A stretch of 64,000 nt of DNA from Bacteroidota bacterium (GCA_027490225.1 JAIXYK010000004.1:1-64000); one strand, 5' to 3'. Counted from the stretch's first letter, positions 24,864-34,301 are shown. Numbers and translations: made by a program. Notes: a model not told the origin generated them from the sequence alone.

Positions 24864-26282
24864 ATGGATGAAACGCGTCGCCTGGCTACCAAAGAAAAGG
24901 CGCTTAAAATAAACCTCCACCCTGCTTTTTATGGCTCCTTTGCTGAAATTGGAGCGGGACAAGAAACGGCCGCTCAATTTTTTAAATCTGGCGGAGCTTC
25001 AGGCACAGTAGCTAAAACAATGTCAGCATACGACATGAGTTTTTCTGACGCTATTTATGGAGAATCAGACCGATATGTGAGTGAAGAACGCCTAACCAGA
25101 ATGCTTGAAAAAGAATATGGTCTCTTAGGTAAACGCTTAGCCTCGCGTGAACAAATAACCAATTTTTTTGCGTTTGCCAACACAGTAGAAACCACCAATT
25201 TCCGCAAAACCAATGAAGGCCATGGCTGGTTAGGTGTGAAGTTTCAGCTTACACCATTATCAGAACCTAATGAATGCATTATTCATGTGGTATTGCATGA
25301 CCAGGAAAGTAACTGGCAACAACGTGCCATAGGAATTATAGGAGTAAATCTTTTATACGGCTGCTTCTTCTTAAGCAATCAACCTGATTTATTTGTTTCC
25401 TCTTTACTGGATGGAATTGTACCTGGCACCATTGAAATAGATTTATTCAGAATAACAGGACCAGATTATGTAAAGGTTGACAATAGATTAATGAGCTTAA
25501 AACTGGTAAAAAATGGACTTACCAAAACTGCCATGTTCGGTCCTGATAGCGCTGTTTTGCAGCCCTCAGAAGCTTTGTATAAGAAAAATGCATTGGTAAT
25601 GTCAGGGCGCTTCCGCCCATTTACCAAAGTGCACGAAGATATGCTGGCTACTGCCACTAAAGATTTTACCGAAGAGCTGCAGGGCGACACCAGTAAAATG
25701 ATTATTATCAGCGAATTGTCATTAAATTCTTTGATCGACACCAATGGAAATATTCACGACGAAGATTTTATAGACCGCGTAAACATTCTCAGTTCTTTAG
25801 GACATACCGTGATGATTACTAACTTTCTCGATTACTGGTATCTAGTACCTTATTTGAGCAAAGCAACACGTAATCAATTGGTTGGTTTTGTGCTGAGTGT
25901 CAGAAACATTGAACGTATTTTCAGACCAGAAGAGTATAAGAATTTACGCGGTGGTTTGTTAGAAGCATTTAGTTTGCTATTTGGCACCAATGTGAAGGCA
26001 TATGCTTATCCAGCATATAGAAATAATAGTGAAGAATTGATTACAAGCGCTAATTTAAATTTCGATCCTGCTTACAAAGGTTTATTGCAATTTCTATTAG
26101 ATAACGATATTTTAGAAGACATCAGAGACGCTAACCTCGACTTATTGCACATTAACGCTGACGAGGTACTAACTGACATAAAAAATGGAACCAATAATTG
26201 GGAAGATAAGGTTCCGAAAAAAGTTGCAACTTTAATTAAAGAGAATTGTTTATTTGAATACCCTTGCGCTCCCAACAACTAA
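24864..26282 (+). CDS. Conserved cytosolic protein of unknown function (not a TonB receptor)
   Basis: This 472-residue protein has no signal peptide and no membrane segment. The N-terminal HPAFYGSFAEIGAGQETAAQFFKSGGASGTVAKTMSAYDM and the later NALVMSGRFRPFTKVH are strongly conserved in a family that I recall in Bacteroidota and some Proteobacteria. Relatives there carry clashing labels such as TonB-dependent receptor or nicotinate-nucleotide adenylyltransferase. Neither fits: there is no barrel or plug, and no (H/T)xGH nucleotidyltransferase motif is visible. The acidic-hydrophobic composition and even length suggest an enzyme or scaffold. It is followed after 22 bp by a DEAD-box helicase in the same direction. 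Confidence 0.8.
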   Translation: MDETRRLATKEKALKINLHPAFYGSFAEIGAGQETAAQFFKSGGASGTVAKTMSAYDMSFSDAIYGESDRYVSEERLTRMLEKEYGLLGKRLASREQITNFFAFANTVETTNFRKTNEGHGWLGVKFQLTPLSEPNECIIHVVLHDQESNWQQRAIGIIGVNLLYGCFFLSNQPDLFVSSLLDGIVPGTIEIDLFRITGPDYVKVDNRLMSLKLVKNGLTKTAMFGPDSAVLQPSEALYKKNALVMSGRFRPFTKVHEDMLATATKDFTEELQGDTSKMIIISELSLNSLIDTNGNIHDEDFIDRVNILSSLGHTVMITNFLDYWYLVPYLSKATRNQLVGFVLSVRNIERIFRPEEYKNLRGGLLEAFSLLFGTNVKAYAYPAYRNNSEELITSANLNFDPAYKGLLQFLLDNDILEDIRDANLDLLHINADEVLTDIKNGTNNWEDKVPKKVATLIKENCLFEYPCAPNN

Positions 26283-26304
26283 CCATCAATAATTACAAAA
26301 ATAA

Positions 26305-27573
26305 ATGAGTTTTGACCAATTTGGATTTTCTCCGCAACTTTTAGAAGGGCTTGACGCCATGAATTTTAAGGCGCCAACACCAATTCAAGAGCAGGCAATA
26401 CCAGAAATACTGGCCGGAAGAGACCTTATTGCAAGTGCTCAAACTGGCACTGGAAAAACTGCAGCTTTTTTATTACCGATTTTAGAAAAGACTTTAAGAG
26501 ACAAACCTTCGCACATTGATACATTAATCATTGTTCCTACAAGAGAATTAGGCCAGCAAATTGACCAACAACTGGGAGGTTTTTCTTATTTTATTGATAT
26601 TAGTTCAATGGCTGTTTATGGCGGAGGAGATGGAATTGGTTTCGAGCAACAGAAAAAAGCGTTGACACAAGGTGTAGAAATACTTATTGCTACACCAGGT
26701 AAACTACTTTCTCATTTAAACATGGGTTATGTTGATATGAAACACATGCGCCATTTGGTGCTCGACGAAGTTGACCGTATGCTCGATATGGGCTTTATTG
26801 ACGATATACAGCGTATTTTAAATTATTTGCCAGCCACTAAACAAACTTTATTTTTTTCAGCAACCATGCCACCCAAAATCAGGCAACTGGCTGTAAAGTT
26901 GTTGAAAAACCCTGTGCAGATTAATATTTCTATTTCTAAACCAGCCGAGGGAATTAACCAAAGCGCTTATTTGGTTTATGATACCCAAAAGTTAAACCTA
27001 TTGCGTCATATTTTTAGCGATGTAAATCTGAAAAGCGCGATTCTCTTCGCTGGAACCAAACAAAAGGTAAAGGAAATAGAAAAAGAACTAAAACGACTAG
27101 GGTTGAATGTTGGAGCCATACATTCTGATTTAGAACAAAACCAAAGAGATGAAGTTCTTCTTTCTTTTAGAAATAAAAATTTAACCATTTTAGTAGCTAC
27201 TGATGTGGTTTCAAGAGGAATAGATGTTGCAGGTATTGAATTGGTTGTAAATTATGATGTGCCAGCCGACCCAGAAGATTATGTGCACAGAATTGGAAGA
27301 ACTGCCCGTGCTGAAACATTAGGCTTGGCAATTACATTGATTAATGATTTGGATCAGCGTAAATTTTGGCGCATCGAACAAATGATTGACAAAGAAGTGA
27401 CTAAAAATCCTTTGCCAGATGGTTTCGAAAAAGGTCCTGATTATGTTCCTGAAAAAAGAATTGTAGGTGGAAACTTTAAAAAGAAAGGAAAACAACATTC
27501 AAATGCTCACAAACCAAAGCACGTTAATTCACCTCCAGTAGAAGTAAAAAGACCTTTTAAGCATAAAAGTTAG
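26305..27573 (+). CDS. DEAD-box RNA helicase (RhlE-like)
   Basis: This 422-residue protein has the full motif set: Q motif (FKAPTPIQEQAIP), motif I AQTGTGKT near 45-52, PTRELGQQ, TPGKLL, motif II DEVD at 154-157, SAT, and in the second domain VATDVVSRGIDV and HRIGRTAR. It ends in a basic Lys/His/Pro-rich tail typical of RhlE-like helicases. The usual DEAD is DEVD here; the catalytic D, E and last D are kept. Such enzymes act in ribosome assembly or RNA turnover, often in the cold. Probably co-transcribed with the upstream gene. Confidence 0.95.
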   Translation: MSFDQFGFSPQLLEGLDAMNFKAPTPIQEQAIPEILAGRDLIASAQTGTGKTAAFLLPILEKTLRDKPSHIDTLIIVPTRELGQQIDQQLGGFSYFIDISSMAVYGGGDGIGFEQQKKALTQGVEILIATPGKLLSHLNMGYVDMKHMRHLVLDEVDRMLDMGFIDDIQRILNYLPATKQTLFFSATMPPKIRQLAVKLLKNPVQINISISKPAEGINQSAYLVYDTQKLNLLRHIFSDVNLKSAILFAGTKQKVKEIEKELKRLGLNVGAIHSDLEQNQRDEVLLSFRNKNLTILVATDVVSRGIDVAGIELVVNYDVPADPEDYVHRIGRTARAETLGLAITLINDLDQRKFWRIEQMIDKEVTKNPLPDGFEKGPDYVPEKRIVGGNFKKKGKQHSNAHKPKHVNSPPVEVKRPFKHKS

Positions 27574-27670
27574 TTAGTTAAACAGCATTAAGTTGTAAAA
27601 TTTCAAATATTATCATTGATTTTCAAATTATTTTAATATACTTTTAATAGTTTTTTAAAATAATTGCATC

Positions 27671-27961
27671 ATGACAAAAGCAATTTGGAATGGTATGGTA
27701 ATCGCTGAAAGTGAGCGAATCATTAAAGTGGAAGGCAAACAATATTTTCCACATACTTCTGTAAAACCAAATTATTTTATTGAAAGTGAGCGACATTCAG
27801 ATTGCCCTAAACGTGGCAAAGCTAATTACTACCATGTTGAAGTAAATGGAAAAGTACATCCAAATGCAGCATTTTATTTTCCAAATCCTAATCCACACGC
27901 AAAGAACATTCAAAACTACATAAGTTTTTGCGAAGACATTGAGATTAGTGAGGACTTGTAA
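27671..27961 (+). CDS. DUF427 domain protein
   Basis: This 96-residue protein consists of one DUF427 domain: KAIWNGMVIAESERIIKVEG, then YFPHTSVKP, then SDCPKRGKANYYHVEVNG and the C-terminal AAFYFPNP. The family is widespread, small and cytosolic, with no firmly known role. It stands alone, 97 bp after the helicase and convergent with murI. Confidence 0.9.
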   Translation: MTKAIWNGMVIAESERIIKVEGKQYFPHTSVKPNYFIESERHSDCPKRGKANYYHVEVNGKVHPNAAFYFPNPNPHAKNIQNYISFCEDIEISEDL

Positions 27962-27989
27962 ATAAGTCTAACCTTTACATGCACATAAA

Positions 27990-28799
27990 TCATTTATTTT
28001 CCCAAAGTGCCAATCTATCCAAATGAATCTTAGTTGGAAAAAAATAATGTGCACTTTTTTCAAAAGTATCGGTATAATCGGTAACATAGAATTCCAGTTT
28101 TGATTCGATTTGGGTATTCAGCAAGTTGGCTGTATCTAGTTTTTCTTTGACATCTTGCGCAACCATTTCAGCAGAATCAAAAACAACTATGCTCCCTTTG
28201 TAGAATTCATCAATTTCTTTCCTTATTAAGGGATAATGAGTACAAGCTAAAATAATTGCATCAATACCTTTTAATGATTTTTTATCTAGGTATGAATTAA
28301 TTACGGTCTTAGAAATTTTGTTGTTAAAAAAACCCTCTTCAATCATTGGTGCCAATAATGGTGTTGCCAATGAAGTTACTTCAATATCGGCATTTAACTT
28401 TTTTATCTTTCTTGGATAAATTCCAGAATTTATGGTTCCTCTGGTTCCAATTACGCCCACTTTCTTATTGTTAAAAGCTTTTGATATGGCCTTTGCAGCG
28501 GGGTCAATAACATTTGCTACTGGCACTTTACCATTAACATATTGTTTTATGGGTTTATAAGCATGCGCAGATGCTGTATTACAAGCAATAACTATTATTT
28601 TACATCCCCTCTCCAACAAGTAATCTGTTATACCTTTTGAATATTGCTCAATTAATTCGGGCGATTTATCACCATAAGGCAAGTGAGCTGTGTCGCCAAC
28701 ATAAATTATTGACTCATTGGGCAGCAGTTTGTGAATTGCAGCTGCAACAGTTAATCCACCGATACCAGAATCGAAAATTCCAATTGGGCTATTGTTCAT
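27990..28799 (-). CDS. murI: Glutamate racemase
   Basis: This 269-residue enzyme makes D-glutamate for peptidoglycan. The N-terminal IGIFDSGIGGLTV, the first catalytic cysteine in IACNTASAHA (Cys73) and the second in LACTHYPLI are all present. The start at 28799 is preferred over an upstream ATG at 28826, because a terminator hairpin of the preceding ompH gene occupies 28811-28840 and the nine extra residues do not resemble the family. It is the last gene of the envelope cluster; expression must come from read-through or an unseen promoter. Confidence 0.95.
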   Translation of the reverse strand: MNNSPIGIFDSGIGGLTVAAAIHKLLPNESIIYVGDTAHLPYGDKSPELIEQYSKGITDYLLERGCKIIVIACNTASAHAYKPIKQYVNGKVPVANVIDPAAKAISKAFNNKKVGVIGTRGTINSGIYPRKIKKLNADIEVTSLATPLLAPMIEEGFFNNKISKTVINSYLDKKSLKGIDAIILACTHYPLIRKEIDEFYKGSIVVFDSAEMVAQDVKEKLDTANLLNTQIESKLEFYVTDYTDTFEKSAHYFFPTKIHLDRLALWENK

Positions 28800-28810
28800 G
28801 ATACAAGAAT

Positions 28811-28840
28811 AAAAAAAAGCACCCAAATCTGAGTGCTTTC
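28811..28840 (-). terminator. Rho-independent terminator after ompH
   Basis: On the minus strand AAAGCACTC pairs with GGGTGCTTT (one mismatch) around the loop AGATTT and is followed by a run of eight T. It lies 26 bases after the stop of the second ompH gene and directly in front of murI. Confidence 0.85.
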
Positions 28841-28865
28841 CTTTAAAATTTTATTAATCTATTAT

Positions 28866-29378
28866 TTATTGTAAAGCCAATTTCTTCTTCACTAATGCAA
28901 TAATGTTATCACTTTCTTCCCAAAAAAGTAAAGATCCTGAAGAAGTATCAAAAACATAAGTATAACCGTTTTCTTTAGCTACTTGCTCTATTGCTTTTTT
29001 TGCTTTTGTAACAATTGGCTCGGTGAATTCTTGTTCTTTTTGCTCCAGAGTAGTTTGAGCTTGTTGCTGAAAATTTTGAATTCTTTGACCTAGACCTGCT
29101 AACTCATCTTCTTTATCTTTTAAAACAAGCGCTGAAAAGGTATTTCGCCCTTTTTCTAAACCATCTTGTTTTGAACGATATTCTGCCATCATATCCTCCA
29201 TTTGTTTCTGAATTTCTTTGGTCATTGTATCCATTTTGGCTGCTGCGACCTTTCTTTCTGGCATTAAACTAAGTAGTTCAGCAGAGTTGATATGACCAAA
29301 TTTGTTGTTTTTCTGTGAAAATGCCGGTGTTACGGTAAGGGCGGCGCTGATTAGCAATAAAGCTGCAATTCTCTTCAT
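28866..29378 (-). CDS. OmpH/Skp family periplasmic chaperone (distal copy)
   Basis: This 170-residue protein has a signal peptide (RIAALLLISAALTVTPAFSQ), then KFGHINSAELLSLMPE, the conserved N-terminal strand of OmpH/Skp. A long charged coiled-coil follows (about 45-120; rich in K, E, Q), and a C-terminal strand GYTYVFDTSSG. Skp trimers hold unfolded outer-membrane proteins on their way to BamA. It lies 19 bp after a second, related copy and downstream of bamA. A terminator follows. Confidence 0.94.
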   Translation of the reverse strand: MKRIAALLLISAALTVTPAFSQKNNKFGHINSAELLSLMPERKVAAAKMDTMTKEIQKQMEDMMAEYRSKQDGLEKGRNTFSALVLKDKEDELAGLGQRIQNFQQQAQTTLEQKEQEFTEPIVTKAKKAIEQVAKENGYTYVFDTSSGSLLFWEESDNIIALVKKKLALQ

Positions 29379-29397
29379 TCTTTAAATTTATAGTTAA

Positions 29398-29976
29398 TTA
29401 TTTTTTATTTGGAGTTGGTGATGTTCCAGAGTCTCCTCCAGAATCATCAGTACTTTTGCTTGCTGGCGTAAATCCTAAGTTCTCTAAAATCTGGTCGCTA
29501 ATATCGTATTTAGCATTTGTATACAGCATAGTTAAATCGCTAGATTTATCGAATACTGCTCCTAAATTTTTTGTTTGAGCAATTTCTTTAATTGCATTAT
29601 AGATTTTATCTTGCAGAGGTTTGATAAGTTCTTGGCGTTTTTTTAATAAATCTCCACCTTTTCCAAAACGTTGTTTCTGTAATTCTTTGGCTGTTTTTTC
29701 TCTGTCAATTATTTCCTCTTCCCTCTTCTTCTTCATGTCATCGGTCAGGAGAATAGATTCTGCTTGAAAATCTTTGTACATTTTATCAATCTCTGCAAAC
29801 TTGACTTCAATTTCTTTTTGCCATTGCAAAGAAATTCTATCTAATTGTGATTGGGCCGACTTATATTCTGGCATATTCTCCAAAATATATTGCGTATCTA
29901 CATATGCAAATTTCTGTGCTGAAGCTACGCTTATTACTGCAAAGGCGAGTAAAATAGAACAAACAAATTTCTTCAT
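29398..29976 (-). CDS. OmpH/Skp family periplasmic chaperone (proximal copy)
   Basis: This 192-residue protein starts at the ATG at 29976, which gives a normal signal peptide (MKKFVCSILLAFAVISVASAQ). An upstream ATG at 30009 would add 11 residues that do not fit. The mature part starts KFAYVDTQYILENMPEYKSAQ, then a Lys/Glu-rich coiled coil, then LGAVFDKSSDLTMLY. The C-terminal tail is disordered and rich in S/T/G/D (STDDSGGDSGTSPTP), which the distal copy lacks. Paralogue of the 28866 gene, probably with divided client sets. Confidence 0.94.
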   Translation of the reverse strand: MKKFVCSILLAFAVISVASAQKFAYVDTQYILENMPEYKSAQSQLDRISLQWQKEIEVKFAEIDKMYKDFQAESILLTDDMKKKREEEIIDREKTAKELQKQRFGKGGDLLKKRQELIKPLQDKIYNAIKEIAQTKNLGAVFDKSSDLTMLYTNAKYDISDQILENLGFTPASKSTDDSGGDSGTSPTPNKK

Positions 29977-30105
29977 GGCTGGCTTTTTGAGCGGTGCAAA
30001 ACTAAACATTTCTTTTAGGATTATTTAATTTGCCCTTGACAAACATCATGCAAATTATTTTTTTTTGAAATTTATATTTTAAAGTATCTAATTAACAACC
30101 TTTTA

Positions 30106-32634
30106 CTAATTAAAATTTTGCCCAATAATAAAGTGAAACTGGCCTTTAGGCATTGTTGGATAGCCTGGAACTTCGTCAAATCTGAAACCGTAATCTAAAC
30201 CAAGAAGACCAAACATTGGTAAAAACACACGAACACCAACACCCGCGCTTCTTTTAATATTAAAAGGATCAAACTCCTTAAAGTTAGACCATGCATTTCC
30301 GCCTTCTAAAAAAGCAAGTCCAAAAACTGTTGCAGATGGATTTAAAGAAATTGGCACCCTTAACTCCATTGTAAATCGGTTGTAAATTGGTGCGTCACCG
30401 GCAATCATTCCGGCTTGTTTAGAAATAACTCCATCGTTGTAACCTCGTAAACCAACAATTTCTGCTCCCAAAAATTGTGCTCCCCAGGTTAATCCATTTA
30501 ACCCTGTTCCACCATAACGGAATCGCTCAAAAGGTGCAAGGCCTTTATTAGCATTGTAATATCCTAAGAAACCAAAGTTAGCTCTGGTCATTAAAACCAA
30601 AGGACTTTTCCCCTTTGTAAGTGGTGTGAACCATTGGGCATCAAATTTCCATTTGTGAAACTCAACCCACTTATATCTTTGCTCATTTGTAACTAATTCA
30701 TTAGCTGGTTTTCCACTTATAATTGAATATGGAGGAGTTAACTGAACACTGAAACTAATGCTAGAACCAGATTTAGGAAAAATTGGCCCATCAATAGAAT
30801 TTCTTGATAATGTAGTAGTTACACTAAAGTTATTTGCAAAACCATTTTTTAGCTCAAAAGCAGTTGAATTTTGTAATTCATAATACTGAAAACTTGCAGT
30901 GTGTTGCAATGAGAAAAAGTCATCTGGCCATTTCAATCTTCTACCGTACCCTAAAATTAAACCAGTATTTTTAGTGATGCTTCTATTCGGGTCTCCTTTT
31001 GCAGCGCCATTTCCAAATACTGAATGATAAGCTGTAATGGTTAAAGAATTTGGTTTTTTACCACCCAACCAAGGTTCAGTAAACGACAAATTATAGCTTT
31101 GAAATGCCCTTCCAGTTGAAGATGCGTTGATAGAAAAACGCTGCCCATCGCCTGAGGGAAGTGGTCTCCATGCACTTTTTTTGAAAAATCTCTTTGCACT
31201 GAAATTATTGAATGATAAGCCCAAATTTCCAATAAGTCTTCCTGCTCCCCAACCACCAGATAACTGCAATTGGTCTGAAGGCTTTTCTTCAACTTTGTAT
31301 TCTATATCTACAGTTCCATCGGCGGGATTAGAAACAGGATTTACACCCATTTTCTCTGGGTCGAAGTATCCCAACTGAGAAAGTTCTCTTTGAGTTCTAA
31401 TGATATCGCTTCTGCGAAACAATTGACCCGGCCTTGACCTGATTTCACGCATAATAACGTGATCGTTTGTTTTGTCGTTTCCTACAATTGTAACACTATT
31501 AATAGTTGCTTGCTTACCTTCATAGATTCGTATTTCGATATCTACTGAATCTCCATCCACAAAAGTTTCTACTGGCGTAGCCTGAAAAAACAAATGCCCA
31601 TCATTCATGTAAAGAGAAGTAATATCAGCTTCATTGGCATTCATGAAAAGATTTTGCTCCAGATTTGCCTGGTTATAAATTTCTCCCTTTTTAATTCCAA
31701 GCACATCAGTAAGTTGCTTACTTGTATATTTTGTATTTCCTACCCAGTTAATATTTCTAAAGAAGTATTGTTTCCCTTCTGAAACTCTTATATCAACATT
31801 AATTCTTTTACGGTCGTATTTGTAAACAGTGTCGAAACTTATGAGTGCATCTTTGTAGCCTTTATCATTATAAAGAGCAATTAACTTATTCTTATCTTCT
31901 TCATAATTATCACGCATAAATTTTGAAGTAGTAAAAAGGCTATACCAAGGATTTTCTTTGGTATTTTTCATTTTACGTTTCAGCTTAGAAGTTTTTATAC
32001 TATTGTTTCCAGAAATATTAATGGCGTGTATTTTAACCCTACCATTTTTATTGACCAAAACATTTAACATTTCGCCACCACCTGGTATTGTATCTTTATT
32101 TGTATTAACTTTTACATCAACATTCATAAAGCCTTTATCTACATAGTAGTCAATTACTTTATTTCTCGTTGTAACTAATAAATTTTCGTTTACTGGTTTG
32201 CCTCTGATTAATTTAACTTGTTCACGTAAATCGTCGGCTTCATTTTTTTTGACACCTACAAATCTAAATCTAGAGAGTCTTGCTCGCTCTTCCAACTGAA
32301 CAACTAACCAAATTTTTTCGCCTTCAATTTTAGATGCTTTTACTTCAATACCTGTAAACAATCCTTGTTTCCAAAGAGCTTCGATTGCGCTGCTAATTTG
32401 ATCGCCGGGCACTTGAATTTTTTGCCCTACTTCAAAACCTGTTAGGAGTTTTAAAATAGATTGATCGAGGTTGCTATTGTCTTTTGTTTGAAAAGTAACC
32501 GCGGCAATTTCATATTCCTTTGGACTGTTGTAATTAATATCTGAAAGATCTTGACCAAGCGAAATTTGCGCAACAATTGATGAAGAAAGAATCGATAATA
32601 AAATAGAAAAAAAGAAAAATAGTTGTTTCTTCAT
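30106..32634 (-). CDS. bamA: Outer membrane protein assembly factor BamA
   Basis: This 842-residue protein from ATG 32634 starts 4 bp after the stop of uppS; a longer reading would overlap uppS. It has a signal peptide (KKQLFFFFSILLSILSSSIVAQ) and about five POTRA domains (residues 40-450; LWKQGLFTGIEV, KVIDYYVDKGFMNVDV, GKQYFFRNINWVGN, ATINSVTIVGNDKT). A C-terminal 16-strand barrel carries the L6 loop motif VGLRGYNDG. It is the core of the BAM complex that inserts outer-membrane proteins. Its neighbours, two Skp genes downstream and uppS upstream, form the usual Bacteroidota arrangement. Confidence 0.97.
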   Translation of the reverse strand: MKKQLFFFFSILLSILSSSIVAQISLGQDLSDINYNSPKEYEIAAVTFQTKDNSNLDQSILKLLTGFEVGQKIQVPGDQISSAIEALWKQGLFTGIEVKASKIEGEKIWLVVQLEERARLSRFRFVGVKKNEADDLREQVKLIRGKPVNENLLVTTRNKVIDYYVDKGFMNVDVKVNTNKDTIPGGGEMLNVLVNKNGRVKIHAINISGNNSIKTSKLKRKMKNTKENPWYSLFTTSKFMRDNYEEDKNKLIALYNDKGYKDALISFDTVYKYDRKRINVDIRVSEGKQYFFRNINWVGNTKYTSKQLTDVLGIKKGEIYNQANLEQNLFMNANEADITSLYMNDGHLFFQATPVETFVDGDSVDIEIRIYEGKQATINSVTIVGNDKTNDHVIMREIRSRPGQLFRRSDIIRTQRELSQLGYFDPEKMGVNPVSNPADGTVDIEYKVEEKPSDQLQLSGGWGAGRLIGNLGLSFNNFSAKRFFKKSAWRPLPSGDGQRFSINASSTGRAFQSYNLSFTEPWLGGKKPNSLTITAYHSVFGNGAAKGDPNRSITKNTGLILGYGRRLKWPDDFFSLQHTASFQYYELQNSTAFELKNGFANNFSVTTTLSRNSIDGPIFPKSGSSISFSVQLTPPYSIISGKPANELVTNEQRYKWVEFHKWKFDAQWFTPLTKGKSPLVLMTRANFGFLGYYNANKGLAPFERFRYGGTGLNGLTWGAQFLGAEIVGLRGYNDGVISKQAGMIAGDAPIYNRFTMELRVPISLNPSATVFGLAFLEGGNAWSNFKEFDPFNIKRSAGVGVRVFLPMFGLLGLDYGFRFDEVPGYPTMPKGQFHFIIGQNFN

Positions 32635-32638
32635 TGAG

Positions 32639-33382
32639 TTAAGCAGAAATTTGTTCACTGGTTTTACCAAAGCGGCGTTCGCGTTGTTGGAAGCTAACTA
32701 TGGCTTCATAAAGGTCTTCTCGTCTGAAATCTGGCCAGAGCTTTTCAGTGAAATATAATTCTGAATATGCAATTTGCCAAAGTAAAAAATTGCTTATTCT
32801 ATGCTCACCTGAGGTTCTTATGAGCAATTCTGGATCAGGAATACCAGCAGTTGCTAAGTATTGATTAATAGTATCTTCAGTAATTTGTTCTGTGGCAAGC
32901 TGGCCTTTTTTAACTTGCTCAGCAATTTTAGTAATGGCTTGCGTAATTTCCCATTTTGAGCTATAGCTCAATGCGAGAACTAAAGTCATTCTTGAATTAT
33001 TCTTAGTTTTTTCTATTGCTTCTAAAAGTTCTTTTTTGCACTTAGAAGGTAGAGAATCTGTATCTCCGATGGTTGCAAGCCTTATGTTGTTATCCATCAA
33101 AGTTTTTGTTTCTTTATTGATAGTGCTTACCAATAAAGTCATTAGTGCATTGATTTCAAATTTTGGTCTGTTCCAGTTTTCGGTAGAGAATGCATACAAT
33201 GTTAAGTATTCAACACCAATTTCTGCGCAAGCCTCAACAGTATCGCGAACTGCTTTTACTCCATTCTCGTGTCCAAATATGCGTAATTTACCTTGTTTTT
33301 TCGCCCAACGACCGTTGCCATCCATAATTACGGCAATGTGTTTGGGAATATTTTCAATAACTAAGTCAGTTTTTTGCGCCAT
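32639..33382 (-). CDS. uppS: Undecaprenyl diphosphate synthase
   Basis: This 247-residue cis-prenyltransferase has VIMDGNGRWAKKQG near the N-terminus (catalytic Asp21), then GHENGVKAVRD, YAFSTENWNRP, LSYSSKWEI and the C-terminal RTSGEHRISNFLLWQIAYSELYF. It makes the C55 lipid carrier for peptidoglycan and surface glycans. It has its own promoter at 33423-33430 and is tightly linked to bamA. Confidence 0.97.
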   Translation of the reverse strand: MAQKTDLVIENIPKHIAVIMDGNGRWAKKQGKLRIFGHENGVKAVRDTVEACAEIGVEYLTLYAFSTENWNRPKFEINALMTLLVSTINKETKTLMDNNIRLATIGDTDSLPSKCKKELLEAIEKTKNNSRMTLVLALSYSSKWEITQAITKIAEQVKKGQLATEQITEDTINQYLATAGIPDPELLIRTSGEHRISNFLLWQIAYSELYFTEKLWPDFRREDLYEAIVSFQQRERRFGKTSEQISA

Positions 33383-33393
33383 TACAATTAAAA

Positions 33394-33430
33394 TCGCTTA
33401 CAAATTTTTTAAGCGAAACGCGCAAAGATA
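33394..33430 (-). promoter_or_regulatory. uppS promoter (TATCTTTG) and leader hairpin
   Basis: TATCTTTG lies at 33430-33423 on the minus strand, right after the stop of the PorG-like gene. The transcribed leader contains CGCTTA and TAAGCG flanking an AT-rich loop (about 33394-33414), a short hairpin before the start codon. Confidence 0.55.
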
Positions 33431-33434
33431 GCAG

Positions 33435-34268
33435 TTAATTGTATGCAGCGCAATCTGCTTTTCGAGGAACTAACTTATAAGTAATTGTTAATCCTGCAAA
33501 CGAATACCAGTCGCGGGTTTCAGGGTTTCCTCTTTGTCGGCCAGCATTGGCTTTTCCAGGATTTACCAATGAACGGTCTGCCAATTGTGTTCCTACGGGA
33601 CCATTTGCTGCAAAAACTACATCAGGGTCGGCGTAAGTTTTACTTACATCGTCAATATAATCTGAGAAGGAACGGCGCATTCCCCATTCTGCTGAAAGAG
33701 ACAAGCGACCAAATGCATGTGCTTTGAAACCAAACCCAAACGGGAAAGAACCTGTAATAAGTGAATATGGTTTTCGGTCTCCATATACTGTGGAGCCCTG
33801 ACCTTCGGTGCCAACTGGTTGAAGTGCAATCCACTGCCCATCTAATTCAGCTTTAGGGTTGTACCTAAACATGGCAATACCGCCAAAAATATATGGTGTT
33901 GCAGGTGTTGTTGGGTTTCCAACTTCGTAGTTAAAAAAGTTGAATTCGAGTATTCCGGCTGCTTCAATAATTTGAGAACGAAAAGATAGATTTCTTGATA
34001 TTTGGTAAGCATTATCGCTTCTGGCATCATCTGCTTGTATGCTTCCAATTAAGCCATGTATTCGCCAGGTAAAACGACGATTGGGACTATATCTAAAAAT
34101 TATTCCGCCAGAAAGTCGAGGCATAAAAAACTGACGACTTGGATTTAAATCTCCTACGTAATAAGAAACGCCACCCATCAACCCTATTTCAGAGTATTTT
34201 GTGAAGTTTTGTGAAGAAAGCGAATGAACGCTAACAACAAAACAAAATAAGAAAATGGTTCTCAACAT
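33435..34268 (-). CDS. PorG-like (DUF6089) outer-membrane protein, copy 2
   Basis: This 277-residue protein has a signal peptide (LRTIFLFCFVVSVHSLSSQ). The barrel pattern matches DUF6089/PorG: EIGLMGGVSYYVGDLNPS at the start, YIFGGIAMFRYNPKA, WIALQPVGTEGQG, then SFPFGFGFKAH and the near C-terminal DWYSFAGLTITYKL. PorG in Porphyromonas gingivalis binds the PorK/PorN ring of the type 9 secretion system. Two tandem genes of this family are here, and whether either is the T9SS PorG orthologue is open. Confidence 0.86.
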   Translation of the reverse strand: MLRTIFLFCFVVSVHSLSSQNFTKYSEIGLMGGVSYYVGDLNPSRQFFMPRLSGGIIFRYSPNRRFTWRIHGLIGSIQADDARSDNAYQISRNLSFRSQIIEAAGILEFNFFNYEVGNPTTPATPYIFGGIAMFRYNPKAELDGQWIALQPVGTEGQGSTVYGDRKPYSLITGSFPFGFGFKAHAFGRLSLSAEWGMRRSFSDYIDDVSKTYADPDVVFAANGPVGTQLADRSLVNPGKANAGRQRGNPETRDWYSFAGLTITYKLVPRKADCAAYN

Positions 34269-34301
34269 TTGAAGTTTTATACCCTCGATAACGTAAAAAT
34301 G

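Noticed and set aside
24864-26282. TonB-dependent receptor
   Set aside because: No signal peptide, plug domain or beta-barrel strands are visible; the protein looks cytosolic.
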